Assembly (NCBI GenBank): GCA_029213195.1
Contig: JARGNI010000026.1
Span: 19,975-83,974 of the forward strand
Length of the DNA: 64,000 nucleotides
Direction: 5' to 3'
Source: Verrucomicrobiales bacterium
Lineage (GTDB): Bacteria > Verrucomicrobiota > Verrucomicrobiia > Verrucomicrobiales > DEV007
In this document: one piece after another, positions 35,192 through 43,997 of the stretch
Numbering within the stretch: position 1 is the first letter of the stretch
Layout: every line of letters begins with the position of its first letter
Notes under the pieces: model-generated
Told to the model about the DNA's origin: nothing
Seen by the model: the letters and a program-made list of their open reading frames with translations, nothing else
Database searches by the model: none
Program-made: the position numbers and the translations under genes

Positions 35192-36472
35192 ATGAATCAA
35201 TTGCGAGATCTTGGGATTGCCTCACTGGCGATCCTCCTGGTTGCACTGCAAATGGGCAGTTCAGCTTCCTATGTGGGGTTCGGATTCCTGGCGATCCTTT
35301 CGATCTGCCTGGTATTGCGGTCAGGATCCCAACGCAGGACCCTTCTCCAGTTGATCAGGGAGACCCGAGCTTTCTGGCTTGTTCTCGTCCTGTTTGTTGT
35401 CATTGCGGTATTGGTAATGCTCTTTCAGGGCGTGGTCGCCACGAGATCCTGGGGCGAGCTCAAGTGGATCTTTTTCCTGATCGCATTCTTACCCGTATCC
35501 CTGGTTGCGGTTTCTCAATTCGAAGAGCGAGGAGGGCACACTCGGAGAGCGGCCTACATTCTCTTCGGAATGACCTGTTTCTCGGCTTTTGCTGCGATCT
35601 ACCAATTTGCGACTGGTACCGACCCTTTCCGTGAATTTCTTTTTGGCAAGGAAGGTTGGGGAAATCGAGGGCATGGGCTCCTGAGAAATCCCGTTCCGTT
35701 TGCCAAGCTGATGGGTAGTCTTTCTTTTATTGGGTTTTCCGGCGCGTTGGTGGCGCAGGCATGCGGAAAGCGAAGATTGGCCATTTTTTCGCTGGGCTTT
35801 GCCTTGGCTGCCGCTGCAGCTCTCCTTTCCAGTCAGGCCCGCGGTGCTTGGCTCGCGATTGCTGCGGCTGGCGTGGTTGGGGTCTTTGGTGTTCCTCGAA
35901 TCTTTCGCAGAAAGTGGATCGTCACGATCCTACTCTGTGGTTTGGTAGGGATTCTTGCGATTGCCACCGTTCCAGCGCTGTCCGCTCGGGCGAAGATGAT
36001 TTTCACGGACAACGCTTCGAAATCCAATCAGACCCGGTTGGAGCAATGGCATATCAACTGGTGCATTCTGAGGGAGAATCCCATGGGAGTCGGATTCGAC
36101 GGGAATGATCGACGCGAGGATTACTATTACGAGAAATTGGGGTATGAAAAAAGAGTCACGGGTCACTGTCACAATGAGTTCATAGAGATCGCAGTGGCGA
36201 CGGGTTGGCTGGGAATCCTGGGTTACGCCGGTTTGACCTTCATTCCCCTTTGGCTTTGTTTTTCGGTGCTGCGGCGAATCGATGTGAAGGAGGAACCGTG
36301 GCTTGGATTTTTGCTCCTCTCCTCCTTCCTTGTGCAGCTCTTTTTGAATGCCGCGGTAATGACGGACCAGATGGATACCCAGTCTCGGTTGATCATGTCG
36401 CTTTGCTGGACCGTGGCCTTGGTGGGGTGGTTCGAATTTGGGAAAAAGGGCGCCGCCCTGGAGAAATCATGA
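35192..36472 (+). CDS. Wzy_C/O-antigen ligase-like membrane protein, first copy
   Basis: A protein of 426 residues with about ten to twelve membrane helices. A Wzy_C-type periplasmic loop near residues 265-335 contains NQTRLEQWHINWCILRENPMGVGFDGN and the conserved HCHNEFIEIAVATGWLG, whose HN-x-(F/Y) motif is the hallmark of O-antigen ligases (WaaL), protein O-oligosaccharyltransferases (PglL) and some polymerases. Sequence alone does not separate these roles. The ATG at 35192 is preferred to the GTG at 35174. It overlaps the next gene of the same family by four bases; the two probably split polymerase and ligase work. Confidence 0.85.
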   Translation: MNQLRDLGIASLAILLVALQMGSSASYVGFGFLAILSICLVLRSGSQRRTLLQLIRETRAFWLVLVLFVVIAVLVMLFQGVVATRSWGELKWIFFLIAFLPVSLVAVSQFEERGGHTRRAAYILFGMTCFSAFAAIYQFATGTDPFREFLFGKEGWGNRGHGLLRNPVPFAKLMGSLSFIGFSGALVAQACGKRRLAIFSLGFALAAAAALLSSQARGAWLAIAAAGVVGVFGVPRIFRRKWIVTILLCGLVGILAIATVPALSARAKMIFTDNASKSNQTRLEQWHINWCILRENPMGVGFDGNDRREDYYYEKLGYEKRVTGHCHNEFIEIAVATGWLGILGYAGLTFIPLWLCFSVLRRIDVKEEPWLGFLLLSSFLVQLFLNAAVMTDQMDTQSRLIMSLCWTVALVGWFEFGKKGAALEKS

Positions 36473-37749
36473 ATAGGCACTGTCGCAATTTGCTGTTCGC
36501 AGCTTTCCTGGTTCTCGCGGTAGCCAGCTACGCGGGCAACGCTCTGATCGGAGTCGGGCAAGGGATTCTCGCCATAGCCCTGATTGCGAGCTTCTGGAAG
36601 AATGCGGAATGGGATGCGAAGCTCGTTCCCGATCGCAAGGGCGTTGCCGCGAGTACTTGGCTTTTGATTGCTTTGATAGGCGTCAATATTGTCTCGATAG
36701 CCGCGAATCTGGATTCCTATGAGAAGCCTTTCAAGGATCTCAAGAAGGTTCGGCACCTGATCCTTCCCGTGGGTGTTCTGCTGATCCCGGCGGTGAGAAG
36801 GCAGGTCCTGACGCATGCTCGTTCCTGGTTTCGTTATGTCTGGATTGCGCTGGTCGTCACCGCTTCAGCAGTGACGGTGGCAGATATGATCAACATGCTG
36901 ACTGGGTTTCACCTTTTCGCTCCGATCGAGGGGATCGAAAGAACCATTCGACTGGGAGGAGTGTTTGGAATGGTGATGACGTATGGTTACAGCATGCAGT
37001 TCCTCATTCTCGTCATCACGGGGATGTTGTTGCTCCTTTGGCAAAAGGGACGAGCGAAGGACCCCTTAGTCTGGAGAATTACCCTGATTGCCTTCTTGAT
37101 TTGCGGACTCGGGATGTTTTTGTCAGGATCCCGAGGAGCCTTGCTGGGGTGCCTCATCGGTGCGGTGGTACTTGTTTTCGTCCTGAGATGGAGATGGCTC
37201 TACTTTGCCTTTGGCGGAATGTTCGTCGTGGCATTGATCGCTGCGATTCTTCTCGGGAACCAACTGCTGGAGATTCGGCCGAATGAAAATTCACGATTCG
37301 CCCAATGGAAGACGGCGGCTGTCACGGGTATCGAGAATCCCGTTTTTGGAATCGGGTATCGACAGTTCGAGAAGCAGTCCCGTGATCTGAAGCAGGCCTA
37401 CGGCTTCCCTTATGACGTGACCTGGAGGATCGATGAAGAGGGGAACCCGGTGCGTGGTTGGCTCCACTCCAATGCTCACAACAACTATCTCGAGGCCTTT
37501 GCTTCTACCGGGATCTTCGGCATGCTGGCGCTCCTCGGGTTTTTGCTTTGCTGGTTGCGAGAGGTCTGGAAAGATCCCGATACAAGGCTCCTGTTCGGCC
37601 CTGCTATCATCGGTTTCCTGGTGGCCGGGATCTTTGAAAATTCCTTTACCGATGGCGAAGTCACCACTCTCGTCATGATGTTTTATGTCGGGAGCCAGTT
37701 TGCCATCAAGATGGGCTCCTCCCCAGATTCTGAAGAACAAGAAGTATGA
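36469..37749 (+). CDS. Wzy_C/O-antigen ligase-like membrane protein, second copy
   Basis: A protein of 426 residues, by chance the same length as the previous gene product, with about ten membrane helices. The periplasmic loop holds NSRFAQWKTAAVTGIENPVFGIGYRQF and the HAHNNYLEAFASTGIFGMLALLGF block with the HN-x-Y motif of the Wzy_C family. Similarity to the first copy is limited to that loop, so they are old relatives and not a recent duplication. The start is the ATG at 36469, which overlaps the upstream TGA. It ends with a four-base overlap into the methyltransferase gene. Polymerisation or ligation of the undecaprenol-linked glycan is predicted. Confidence 0.85.
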   Translation: MNRHCRNLLFAAFLVLAVASYAGNALIGVGQGILAIALIASFWKNAEWDAKLVPDRKGVAASTWLLIALIGVNIVSIAANLDSYEKPFKDLKKVRHLILPVGVLLIPAVRRQVLTHARSWFRYVWIALVVTASAVTVADMINMLTGFHLFAPIEGIERTIRLGGVFGMVMTYGYSMQFLILVITGMLLLLWQKGRAKDPLVWRITLIAFLICGLGMFLSGSRGALLGCLIGAVVLVFVLRWRWLYFAFGGMFVVALIAAILLGNQLLEIRPNENSRFAQWKTAAVTGIENPVFGIGYRQFEKQSRDLKQAYGFPYDVTWRIDEEGNPVRGWLHSNAHNNYLEAFASTGIFGMLALLGFLLCWLREVWKDPDTRLLFGPAIIGFLVAGIFENSFTDGEVTTLVMMFYVGSQFAIKMGSSPDSEEQEV

Positions 37750-38462
37750 GTAGTGACCCTCGATCTCTCTCCTTCAAAGAACGGCTCCACTACCTTCACC
37801 GATTCTTCCGCTATCGGAATCGGACCGAGCCGGATACGGTTCGGTTTATCGAGGAAGAGGTGAAAAATGGGGATGTCGTTCTCGATATCGGAGCCAACAA
37901 GGGGATCGTGACCTACTTCCTCGGGAAAGCGGCAGGGCCGGAGGGACGCGTTCTCGCGTTCGAACCGCAGCCTGAGATGGAGGAACTGATTGGGAAAGTG
38001 GCAGAGAGTTTTCGACTGAAAAATGTGGAGATTTTCCCTCTCGGATTATCGGATCGGGACGAAGAGACAAGTCTCTTTCGTGGCGAGGCTGGGTCGACGG
38101 CTGTGCTCGAGTCGGGCCGGGACTGGCAGCAGGACGAGATCAAGATCAAGATCACGACCCTGGATAGCTTTCTCGAGCAGCAAGGCGTGGATCACATCGA
38201 TTTCATCAAGTGCGATGTCGATGGGTATGAGATGCACGTTCTCAACGGCGCGAGAAAGTTATTGGAAGAGGTCGGTCCGAAAACGCTCATCGAAGTCAGT
38301 GAGACCGCGCTCGAGGAAGTCACCGCAGTCTTCCGTGAGTTGGGCTACGACGATGGGGTTTTCTGGTATCGAGGGAAGCGATATCCTGCCGCGGAAACTT
38401 CCGAGATACCCTATCGTCACGTCGGAGCCGAGTTCCGAAATTTTCTCTTCTGCAAGAAGTAG
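37746..38462 (+). CDS. FkbM-family SAM-dependent methyltransferase
   Basis: A protein of 238 residues. The SAM-binding motif I is VVLDIGANKGIVTYFLGKAAG near residues 40-60, followed by RVLAFEPQPEMEELI with the acidic residue that binds the ribose. The C-terminal TLDSFLEQQGVDHIDFIKCDVDGYEMHVLNGA is the FkbM hallmark (IKCDVDG). FkbM-type enzymes O-methylate sugars or other hydroxyls, and in glycan loci they often cap or decorate the repeat unit. It is coupled to the upstream Wzy_C gene and is the last plus-strand gene of the main transcription unit; the next gene is convergent eight bases away. Confidence 0.9.
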   Translation: MSSDPRSLSFKERLHYLHRFFRYRNRTEPDTVRFIEEEVKNGDVVLDIGANKGIVTYFLGKAAGPEGRVLAFEPQPEMEELIGKVAESFRLKNVEIFPLGLSDRDEETSLFRGEAGSTAVLESGRDWQQDEIKIKITTLDSFLEQQGVDHIDFIKCDVDGYEMHVLNGARKLLEEVGPKTLIEVSETALEEVTAVFRELGYDDGVFWYRGKRYPAAETSEIPYRHVGAEFRNFLFCKK

Positions 38463-38470
38463 GCGAGCGT

Positions 38471-40240
38471 CTAACGGTGCATCCGGTCGATCCACTCCAG
38501 CACTTGGAGGAGGTTGCGGGTCTGACGGGAGCTCAGCTTTCGGCGTGCCGAGCGATCCTTGATGATTTCATCGAAAGAGTCGTAACCCGCATTGAACTTT
38601 TCGAAGGCAGCGAGCCATTCCTCATCGGTCTTAGAGGCTCGGCGTCTCTGCCAGGGAGTTTCCTTTCCGGTGATCAGGCAGGTGAAGGCGTGATAGGCTT
38701 TGAGAAGTGTCTTCTTCAATTTGTCGAGAAAGACAAAGGGCATGTTGAACCAGAAGGGGAAGTAGGGAAGGTGCCCGTCCGCATGAAAGACCCATCGGGT
38801 TGGCTTGAGTAGAGGGCGCATCGCACGATTGAACATCCTGCGATTCAGCTTCCAGGATAGGGGAACCCCAGCCCCGATCTTCACCGAGGTTTTTCCCATG
38901 AAGGGTTCGTAGCTCCGAAAGAGTCTTCGAGTCGCCAGAAAATTCGGAAACGTCAACTGCATCGTCGCCGGCCAGATCCCAAACCATTCGTGGGCGGTCT
39001 GCGGGCGAATCTCCTGAACGCGAGCCATGTGCTCGCGTTTTCTGTTTTTGACCTGGTCGAGAACTTCCTCGGTGAACAGGTCCGAGTGTTGTCTCCGGGT
39101 CTGGGTTTCTCCCGGTCGATGAAACTCCGGCAGCCAGCTGAGGAGGCCACGCCCGCGGCGCTTTCGGCTGAACAGTCCCTTGAGAAGCGAGTCGGAGAGA
39201 TATCCGCCGAGGACGGCTCGATAGTCGCGCAGCTTCCATTCCTCGAAGAATCCGACGACATGGGCGTGGGAATACTGGTGCCCACTGCCGACGAGAGCGG
39301 AGGCGTCGGAGAGGATGTCGAGGTAGTAGTGATAGGGCTGGGCGCTGACGGTATGATTGACGTTGAAGATCTTGGTGACCTGCTTGGCGATGGCGCGGTC
39401 CCGGGGGCTGCCGTAGAGATAGGTGAAGCCGTCGCAGTCGACACCTTCGGGGAGGGAGCCAAGGATGGATCTGGAGTCTTCCCCGGCACTGACAAAGGCA
39501 CCGACCTTCTTCGTTCCGTTGGTGATCGTGGCGACATCCTCGAGAAGACTTTCGCGAAGAAGGCGGGCCGCTTCGGGCAGGGATTCGTAGTTCTGTTCTT
39601 CGCGGGGGACCCAGTAGGTTTCGCAGGATTTCTGATGCGAGGAGGCGATGTCGGTATAGTTGTGGACTGTTCCGGCCTCGGCTTGCCGGATGTTCTCGTA
39701 GCAGGTGTAGGGATAGGTCACGACGTGATTGAGAACGAAATCGGCGAGGGAAACCGGATCGAGATTTTCTTCTTCTCCGGCGACTTTGGCGACCACGTCG
39801 ACATGACTCCCAAGCACGATTCCCTCCGAACCTTCGAAGGAATAGACGGGGATGAACATGAGCAGGTCGGTGACATAAGTGAAAGCTCCACTCTTCTTGT
39901 CGAGAATGAAGGCGGCGAAAGGACCGCTGAGATCCTCGTCCCAGGACATTTCGCCGGATAGGTGACGTTCGAGGATGGCGGCGGTCCCGGCGGAGGAATC
40001 CTCATCGTCGAGAAAATCGTTTGCCTGGAACTGAAGAAGCGGCCCACCGATGACAACGGCGATATGGGAGTCCGTCTCCAGTGGCTGAAATCCGGCATAG
40101 TGGTTCTCAACCACGGCAAGGCTTCCCCAGAATCCCGAGAAGTTCACGATCGGAGCCTTCTGCGAGGTATCGATTTCCTGCAGGGATTGTTTCAGATCGT
40201 CAGCTGGGCGCGAGGTGGTAGAGAAAATGAAATCGCTCAT
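38471..40240 (-). CDS. asparagine-synthase-like protein with degenerate glutaminase domain
   Basis: A protein of 589 residues. The N-terminal half keeps the glutaminase fold (LSGPFAAFILDKKSGAFTYVTDLLMFIPVYSF resembles the G-x-F-A-F and D-x-x-G-x-x-P-L-Y blocks) but has no cysteine at position 2 (it begins MSDFIF), so it cannot hydrolyse glutamine as AsnB does. The second half has a changed PP-loop, VGAFVSAGEDSRSIL in place of SGGxDS, which still could bind ATP. Such proteins are found in many polysaccharide loci and may use free ammonia or another amine, or have a different activity altogether. It overlaps the upstream acyltransferase gene by four bases. The helical C terminus (ARRKLSSRQTRNLLQVLEWID) is extra. 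Confidence 0.8.
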   Translation of the reverse strand: MSDFIFSTTSRPADDLKQSLQEIDTSQKAPIVNFSGFWGSLAVVENHYAGFQPLETDSHIAVVIGGPLLQFQANDFLDDEDSSAGTAAILERHLSGEMSWDEDLSGPFAAFILDKKSGAFTYVTDLLMFIPVYSFEGSEGIVLGSHVDVVAKVAGEEENLDPVSLADFVLNHVVTYPYTCYENIRQAEAGTVHNYTDIASSHQKSCETYWVPREEQNYESLPEAARLLRESLLEDVATITNGTKKVGAFVSAGEDSRSILGSLPEGVDCDGFTYLYGSPRDRAIAKQVTKIFNVNHTVSAQPYHYYLDILSDASALVGSGHQYSHAHVVGFFEEWKLRDYRAVLGGYLSDSLLKGLFSRKRRGRGLLSWLPEFHRPGETQTRRQHSDLFTEEVLDQVKNRKREHMARVQEIRPQTAHEWFGIWPATMQLTFPNFLATRRLFRSYEPFMGKTSVKIGAGVPLSWKLNRRMFNRAMRPLLKPTRWVFHADGHLPYFPFWFNMPFVFLDKLKKTLLKAYHAFTCLITGKETPWQRRRASKTDEEWLAAFEKFNAGYDSFDEIIKDRSARRKLSSRQTRNLLQVLEWIDRMHR

Positions 40241-42246
40241 GGATCGGCGGTGCGTGGGTCAGCGAAGAAAGGTTCGAGGAGAGGTCGAACCTGGCGTGTT
40301 CCGTTCGGGGAAAGGTGGTGTTGATCGGTGAAGAGGATCTTCCCGTCGCGGAGAAGAGCAAAACGATCAGTGTTCTCGTCGAGCAGGAAAGGGTCCGGGT
40401 CCAAATGAACGACCGAAGTTCCTTCGATCGCCTGCTGGATCAGGTGATCGATTCTCCGGGTCAGGGTTTGCTGGGCTTCCCGCCGTGGACCGAGGGTATT
40501 GGGATCGATTCCTCGAGATCCGGCAAGGATCACCGTTTCCGGAACGCTCTTCGGTTGAAAGGGGACATCGTCCATGATGGCGACTTTCATGCCCTGCTCT
40601 TCGAGCGTTTCGAGGGTGTGCTTCAATGCGGGCAGGAATACTTCCTCCGCCTGCGCGGGAGTGCGAGAGTGCGTGGTTGTCGTAGAGACGAGGCTCCGCA
40701 TGTCGCCGTCGGGAGGGCCCTCGGTATAGATTCGCCATCGCGCGTGGACGAGGACATCCGAGATGGCGTTTTCTTTCGCGTAGTCGAGAACGAGATCGCC
40801 CCAGTCTTGGAAAGGCTTTCCGATTCTCTCGGTGTAGACATCGAGCAGTGGCGGAGTCGAGGGGTGGGCCGCAATATGGAGACAGGTTTGGTGTTCGAGA
40901 GCGAGTTCTTCGAGCAGAGGAAGAAGTGCAAGCGCGTGACTGTCACCCCAGATCAGCATCTGACGCTCGGCTTCTTCCGGGGATGCTCCCAGGGTAGGAA
41001 AGGTTTTGTGTTTCTGATAGTAGTCCCAGGCGCGGATTCGATAGTGAGTCGAGGGATCGTGAGTCATCGACAGGACCTCGGGAGAGAATCGGTCGGGGAG
41101 ACCGTTTCTTTCTGAAAAGGAGAGCCCGATGGCGATCATGACAGCGACCGCTCCTCCGGTGGCGAAGAAAAGGGGGCGCATCGATTTCAGGAAGGTTCCC
41201 TTCCGGATCGGTTGTTCGACCCACTTCCAGGAGATCGTGGCGAAGACAAGGCTGAGCCCGATGCCGATCCCTTTGTCGATCAGGGTCATGTCTCGGAGTG
41301 TGATGTGATGGTAGAACACAAAGACCGGCCAATGCCAGAGATAGAGCGAATAGGAAATCTGGCCGAGAAAAACGAAAGGTGGGAGGGAAAAGAGCCGGTG
41401 CAGCAGAGTGGGACTGGTGTCCGAGTTGGCTGGGGGAGAATTCGCAAAAAGCAGGAAAGCAGTTCCGAGGCAGGGGAGAAGCGCAGTGTAACTGGGAAAA
41501 GGAGTGTCGACGCCGAAGGTCGCGAAGCAGGCGAGGATCATCCCGAGTCCGGCAAAGCTGATCGTTTCCCGAATCGGGCGAGAACAGGTGATCGGTCCGG
41601 TCTTCGCGAGATAGAGAGCGAGGAGGACTCCGATGTTGAGTTCCCATGATCGGGACAGGATCATGTAGAAGGTGAACGACTGATAGCTGATCGATCCGTA
41701 GATCGACCAGGCGAGCGAAAGGATGCTGATGATGCCAACAAGCAGAGCGGCCCGACCGAGCGCGGCCCGACCGTTCCCCCATCGAAGGAAGAGCGGAAGG
41801 AGAAAGGGGAGGGCGAGGTAGAATTGCTCCTCCACGGCAAGCGACCAGGTGTGGAGAAGAGGCTGATACTCGGACGCCGTCTCGAAGTATCCCGACTCCT
41901 GGAAGAAGTAGATGTTCGCCGCCAGAGCGGGCTGGGCGAGGATCGATTTTCCGATCTCCTCGAGGTGGGCCGGGACCATCCAGAAATAGCTGGCGATGGC
42001 CACCGCGATGACGACGACGAAGAGCGCCGGGAGCAATCGACGAATCCGGCGAATCCAGAAATCGGTGAGACGGAATCGGTCCTGTTCGACTTTTCCGATG
42101 ATGATCGAGCCGATCAGGAATCCGGAGATGACGAAGAAGACATCGACTCCTGCGTAACCTCCGGGAAAACCTAGGTCAAAATGGAAAAGGATCACCGCGA
42201 GCACGGCGATGGCTCTCAATCCATCGATATCTTTTCGGTAGGGCAT
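40237..42246 (-). CDS. OafA/YrhL-type membrane O-acyltransferase with SGNH domain, third copy
   Basis: A protein of 669 residues with the full N-terminal signature MPYRKDIDGLRAIAVLAVILFHFDLGFPGGYAGVDVFFVISGFLI (catalytic His in FHF) and LLHTWSLAVEEQFYLALPFLL. About ten helices span residues 10-370. The SGNH-like domain starts at MLIWGDSHALALLP (serine of block I) and ends with LFTDQHHLSPNGT (block V Asp and His). It should acylate a surface glycan. The start is fixed by the YRKDIDGLRA block. It forms a two-gene minus-strand operon with the degenerate asparagine-synthase-like gene, separate from the main locus. Confidence 0.93.
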   Translation of the reverse strand: MPYRKDIDGLRAIAVLAVILFHFDLGFPGGYAGVDVFFVISGFLIGSIIIGKVEQDRFRLTDFWIRRIRRLLPALFVVVIAVAIASYFWMVPAHLEEIGKSILAQPALAANIYFFQESGYFETASEYQPLLHTWSLAVEEQFYLALPFLLPLFLRWGNGRAALGRAALLVGIISILSLAWSIYGSISYQSFTFYMILSRSWELNIGVLLALYLAKTGPITCSRPIRETISFAGLGMILACFATFGVDTPFPSYTALLPCLGTAFLLFANSPPANSDTSPTLLHRLFSLPPFVFLGQISYSLYLWHWPVFVFYHHITLRDMTLIDKGIGIGLSLVFATISWKWVEQPIRKGTFLKSMRPLFFATGGAVAVMIAIGLSFSERNGLPDRFSPEVLSMTHDPSTHYRIRAWDYYQKHKTFPTLGASPEEAERQMLIWGDSHALALLPLLEELALEHQTCLHIAAHPSTPPLLDVYTERIGKPFQDWGDLVLDYAKENAISDVLVHARWRIYTEGPPDGDMRSLVSTTTTHSRTPAQAEEVFLPALKHTLETLEEQGMKVAIMDDVPFQPKSVPETVILAGSRGIDPNTLGPRREAQQTLTRRIDHLIQQAIEGTSVVHLDPDPFLLDENTDRFALLRDGKILFTDQHHLSPNGTRQVRPLLEPFFADPRTADP

Positions 42247-42390
42247 TCCGGGTCCTGATTTGGGCGCGAATATACCGATGAACCGGGATTTACCCAGAAG
42301 AAAGCCGTTTTTTGGAGGGTGCCCTCGGCACGAATTCCCCTTGCCGACGCTTTTCCGAGATCGTAAGGGAGAAGGGGCCTATTCCTGTGT

Positions 42391-43182
42391 ATGAGATCAA
42401 GACTCGCCATATCCATTGTCGCCTTCAATTCCGAGCGTACGATCGAGCGGGTCCTCGAGTCGGTGGCTCCGCTGGAGGCAGATATCCAGGTGGTGGATTC
42501 CGGTTCGACCGATCGCACCCTCGAGATTTGCGAGAAGTATGGCGCCAAGATTCTTCATCGCGCGTGGGATGGTCCCTGTGCCCAGAACGAGTATTCGTTC
42601 AACCAGCTGACCGACTACAATTGGACCCTGAGCCTCGATTCCGACGAGATCATCGATGAAGAGTTGCGCGAGCACATTCGCGAGGTGGTCGACGATGAAG
42701 GCAGCGAGGTGAACGGATGGGAACTGACACGAAAGCTTGAGTTTCTCGGGGCGGAGTTGAACCACGCTTTTTTTCCGGAATGGAAAATGAGATTGTTCCG
42801 CAGTGATCAGGTCACTGTCACCGGAATGGGGCGGGATCGCCTCGGTGGACACAACAAATACATCGTGCCGGGAGAACTCGGCCGGCTGCGAGGCGTCTGC
42901 CTGCATGCCTCTTGGGACTCGGTCAGCGCCATGTTTCACAGCTACGTGCGCTACGGAACCCGACACGCGAGCTATGTCGGGACGGGCGGAAAGCTCTCCA
43001 ATGTGTTGTTCAATCCCCTCGTCTGCTTTTTCAAATACTACTGCCTGAAACAGGGCTTTCGAGACGGAGTCCTTGGCTTTCTGGTCTGCATTGCTGCTGC
43101 CATCGGGAATCTGCAGAAACACCTCATGGTGTATGCCGATCGTAAGACGGGCTATAAAAAGGAAGCGCCCGAGTCGAGATAG
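42391..43182 (+). CDS. glycosyltransferase family 2, WaaE/KdtX-like
   Basis: A protein of 263 residues with a GT-A fold. It starts RLAISIVAFNSERTIERVL, then DIQVVDSGSTDRTLEICEKYGAKIL and the metal-binding D-x-D region LSLDSDEIIDEEL. The VVDSGSTDRT/LSLDSDE pair, the WDGPCAQNEYSF block and the length near 260 match the WaaE/KdtX group, which adds a heptose or glucose to the LPS core. The C-terminal part has an amphipathic or membrane-associated helix (FRDGVLGFLVCIAAAIGN). It is divergent from the acyltransferase gene, with a 144-base gap that must hold both promoters, though none is clear. Confidence 0.88.
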   Translation: MRSRLAISIVAFNSERTIERVLESVAPLEADIQVVDSGSTDRTLEICEKYGAKILHRAWDGPCAQNEYSFNQLTDYNWTLSLDSDEIIDEELREHIREVVDDEGSEVNGWELTRKLEFLGAELNHAFFPEWKMRLFRSDQVTVTGMGRDRLGGHNKYIVPGELGRLRGVCLHASWDSVSAMFHSYVRYGTRHASYVGTGGKLSNVLFNPLVCFFKYYCLKQGFRDGVLGFLVCIAAAIGNLQKHLMVYADRKTGYKKEAPESR

Positions 43183-43201
43183 AGCGAGGAGCAGGGGAAA
43201 C

Positions 43202-43912
43202 TCAGTGCCTCCGCACGATGTCGAGGTCCTGCTTGTGTTTCACGATGCTCTTTTCCGGGAGCACACCCTGCCAGTGAGAAACCGGATAGAGGATGCAGTC
43301 TCGCCCCAGGATGGAGCCGGGGCTCAGCACCGTGTTGCAACCGACCTCGGTTCTATCGCCGACCACGGCGCCAAATTTTCGGAGCCCGGTGTCGATGAGG
43401 CCACCTTCGCCGTCACGGACCTGCACGTTGCGACGGTCGAGACGGACATTGGAACAGATAACACCTGCACCGAGGTGGGCCTTGTGCCCGAGAATGGAAT
43501 CCCCGACATAGTTGAAATGCGGCACCTCGCAGTCGTCGAAGAGAAGGCAGTTTTTGAATTCCGATGAATTTCCGAGAACGCAATTATTCCCGACGATGAC
43601 ATTGGCTCGGATGTAGGCTCCGCTGCGAACCACGGTTCCCGACCCGATCCAGGCGGGACCGACGATGTTGGCTCCGGGTTCGACGATCGCATCGGCGGCG
43701 ACATAGACGCTTCCTCCGACATGAGCCTGGGGGGAAACGGTTCCGTGAATGGAGTCTCCGCGCACGGTCTCGAGAAGATGGTCGAGGTAATGCTCGATCC
43801 GTGAGATCGCCGTCCAGACGGGTTCCTCGGAAACAAAGAGATCCGAATGCCCGGTATTTTCCAGGTCCAGGTAGTTCTCGGCGCGGAACATGGGCAGAGA
43901 AGTGAAAATCAA
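43202..43912 (-). CDS. left-handed beta-helix protein, GlmU C-terminal-like acyl/nucleotidyl-transferase
   Basis: A protein of 236 residues. After a helical N-terminal segment (residues 1-50) it carries about seven hexapeptide-repeat turns: VSPQAHVGGSVYVAADAIVEPGANIVGPAWIGSG, VVRSGAYIRANVIVGNNCVLGNSSEFKNCLLFDDCEVPHFNYVGDSILG. The SEFKNCLLFDDCEVPHFNYVGDSILG stretch is the GlmU acetyltransferase active-site block (EVKNS...HLSYVGDAEIG in GlmU), including the histidine. There is no pyrophosphorylase domain. Enzymes of this kind may acetylate a sugar phosphate or act as partner of a separate nucleotidyltransferase. It is convergent with the GT2 gene and unrelated in position to the fmt-pyrH-frr genes behind it. 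Confidence 0.82.
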   Translation of the reverse strand: MIFTSLPMFRAENYLDLENTGHSDLFVSEEPVWTAISRIEHYLDHLLETVRGDSIHGTVSPQAHVGGSVYVAADAIVEPGANIVGPAWIGSGTVVRSGAYIRANVIVGNNCVLGNSSEFKNCLLFDDCEVPHFNYVGDSILGHKAHLGAGVICSNVRLDRRNVQVRDGEGGLIDTGLRKFGAVVGDRTEVGCNTVLSPGSILGRDCILYPVSHWQGVLPEKSIVKHKQDLDIVRRH

Positions 43913-43997
43913 CAGGGTCTGGTCAGTGACCCAACAGGGTTGGCTTTCCGACCTGACAGGATTGAGTGAGAGACCGGGCAGGGTTGGATGAAGACCG

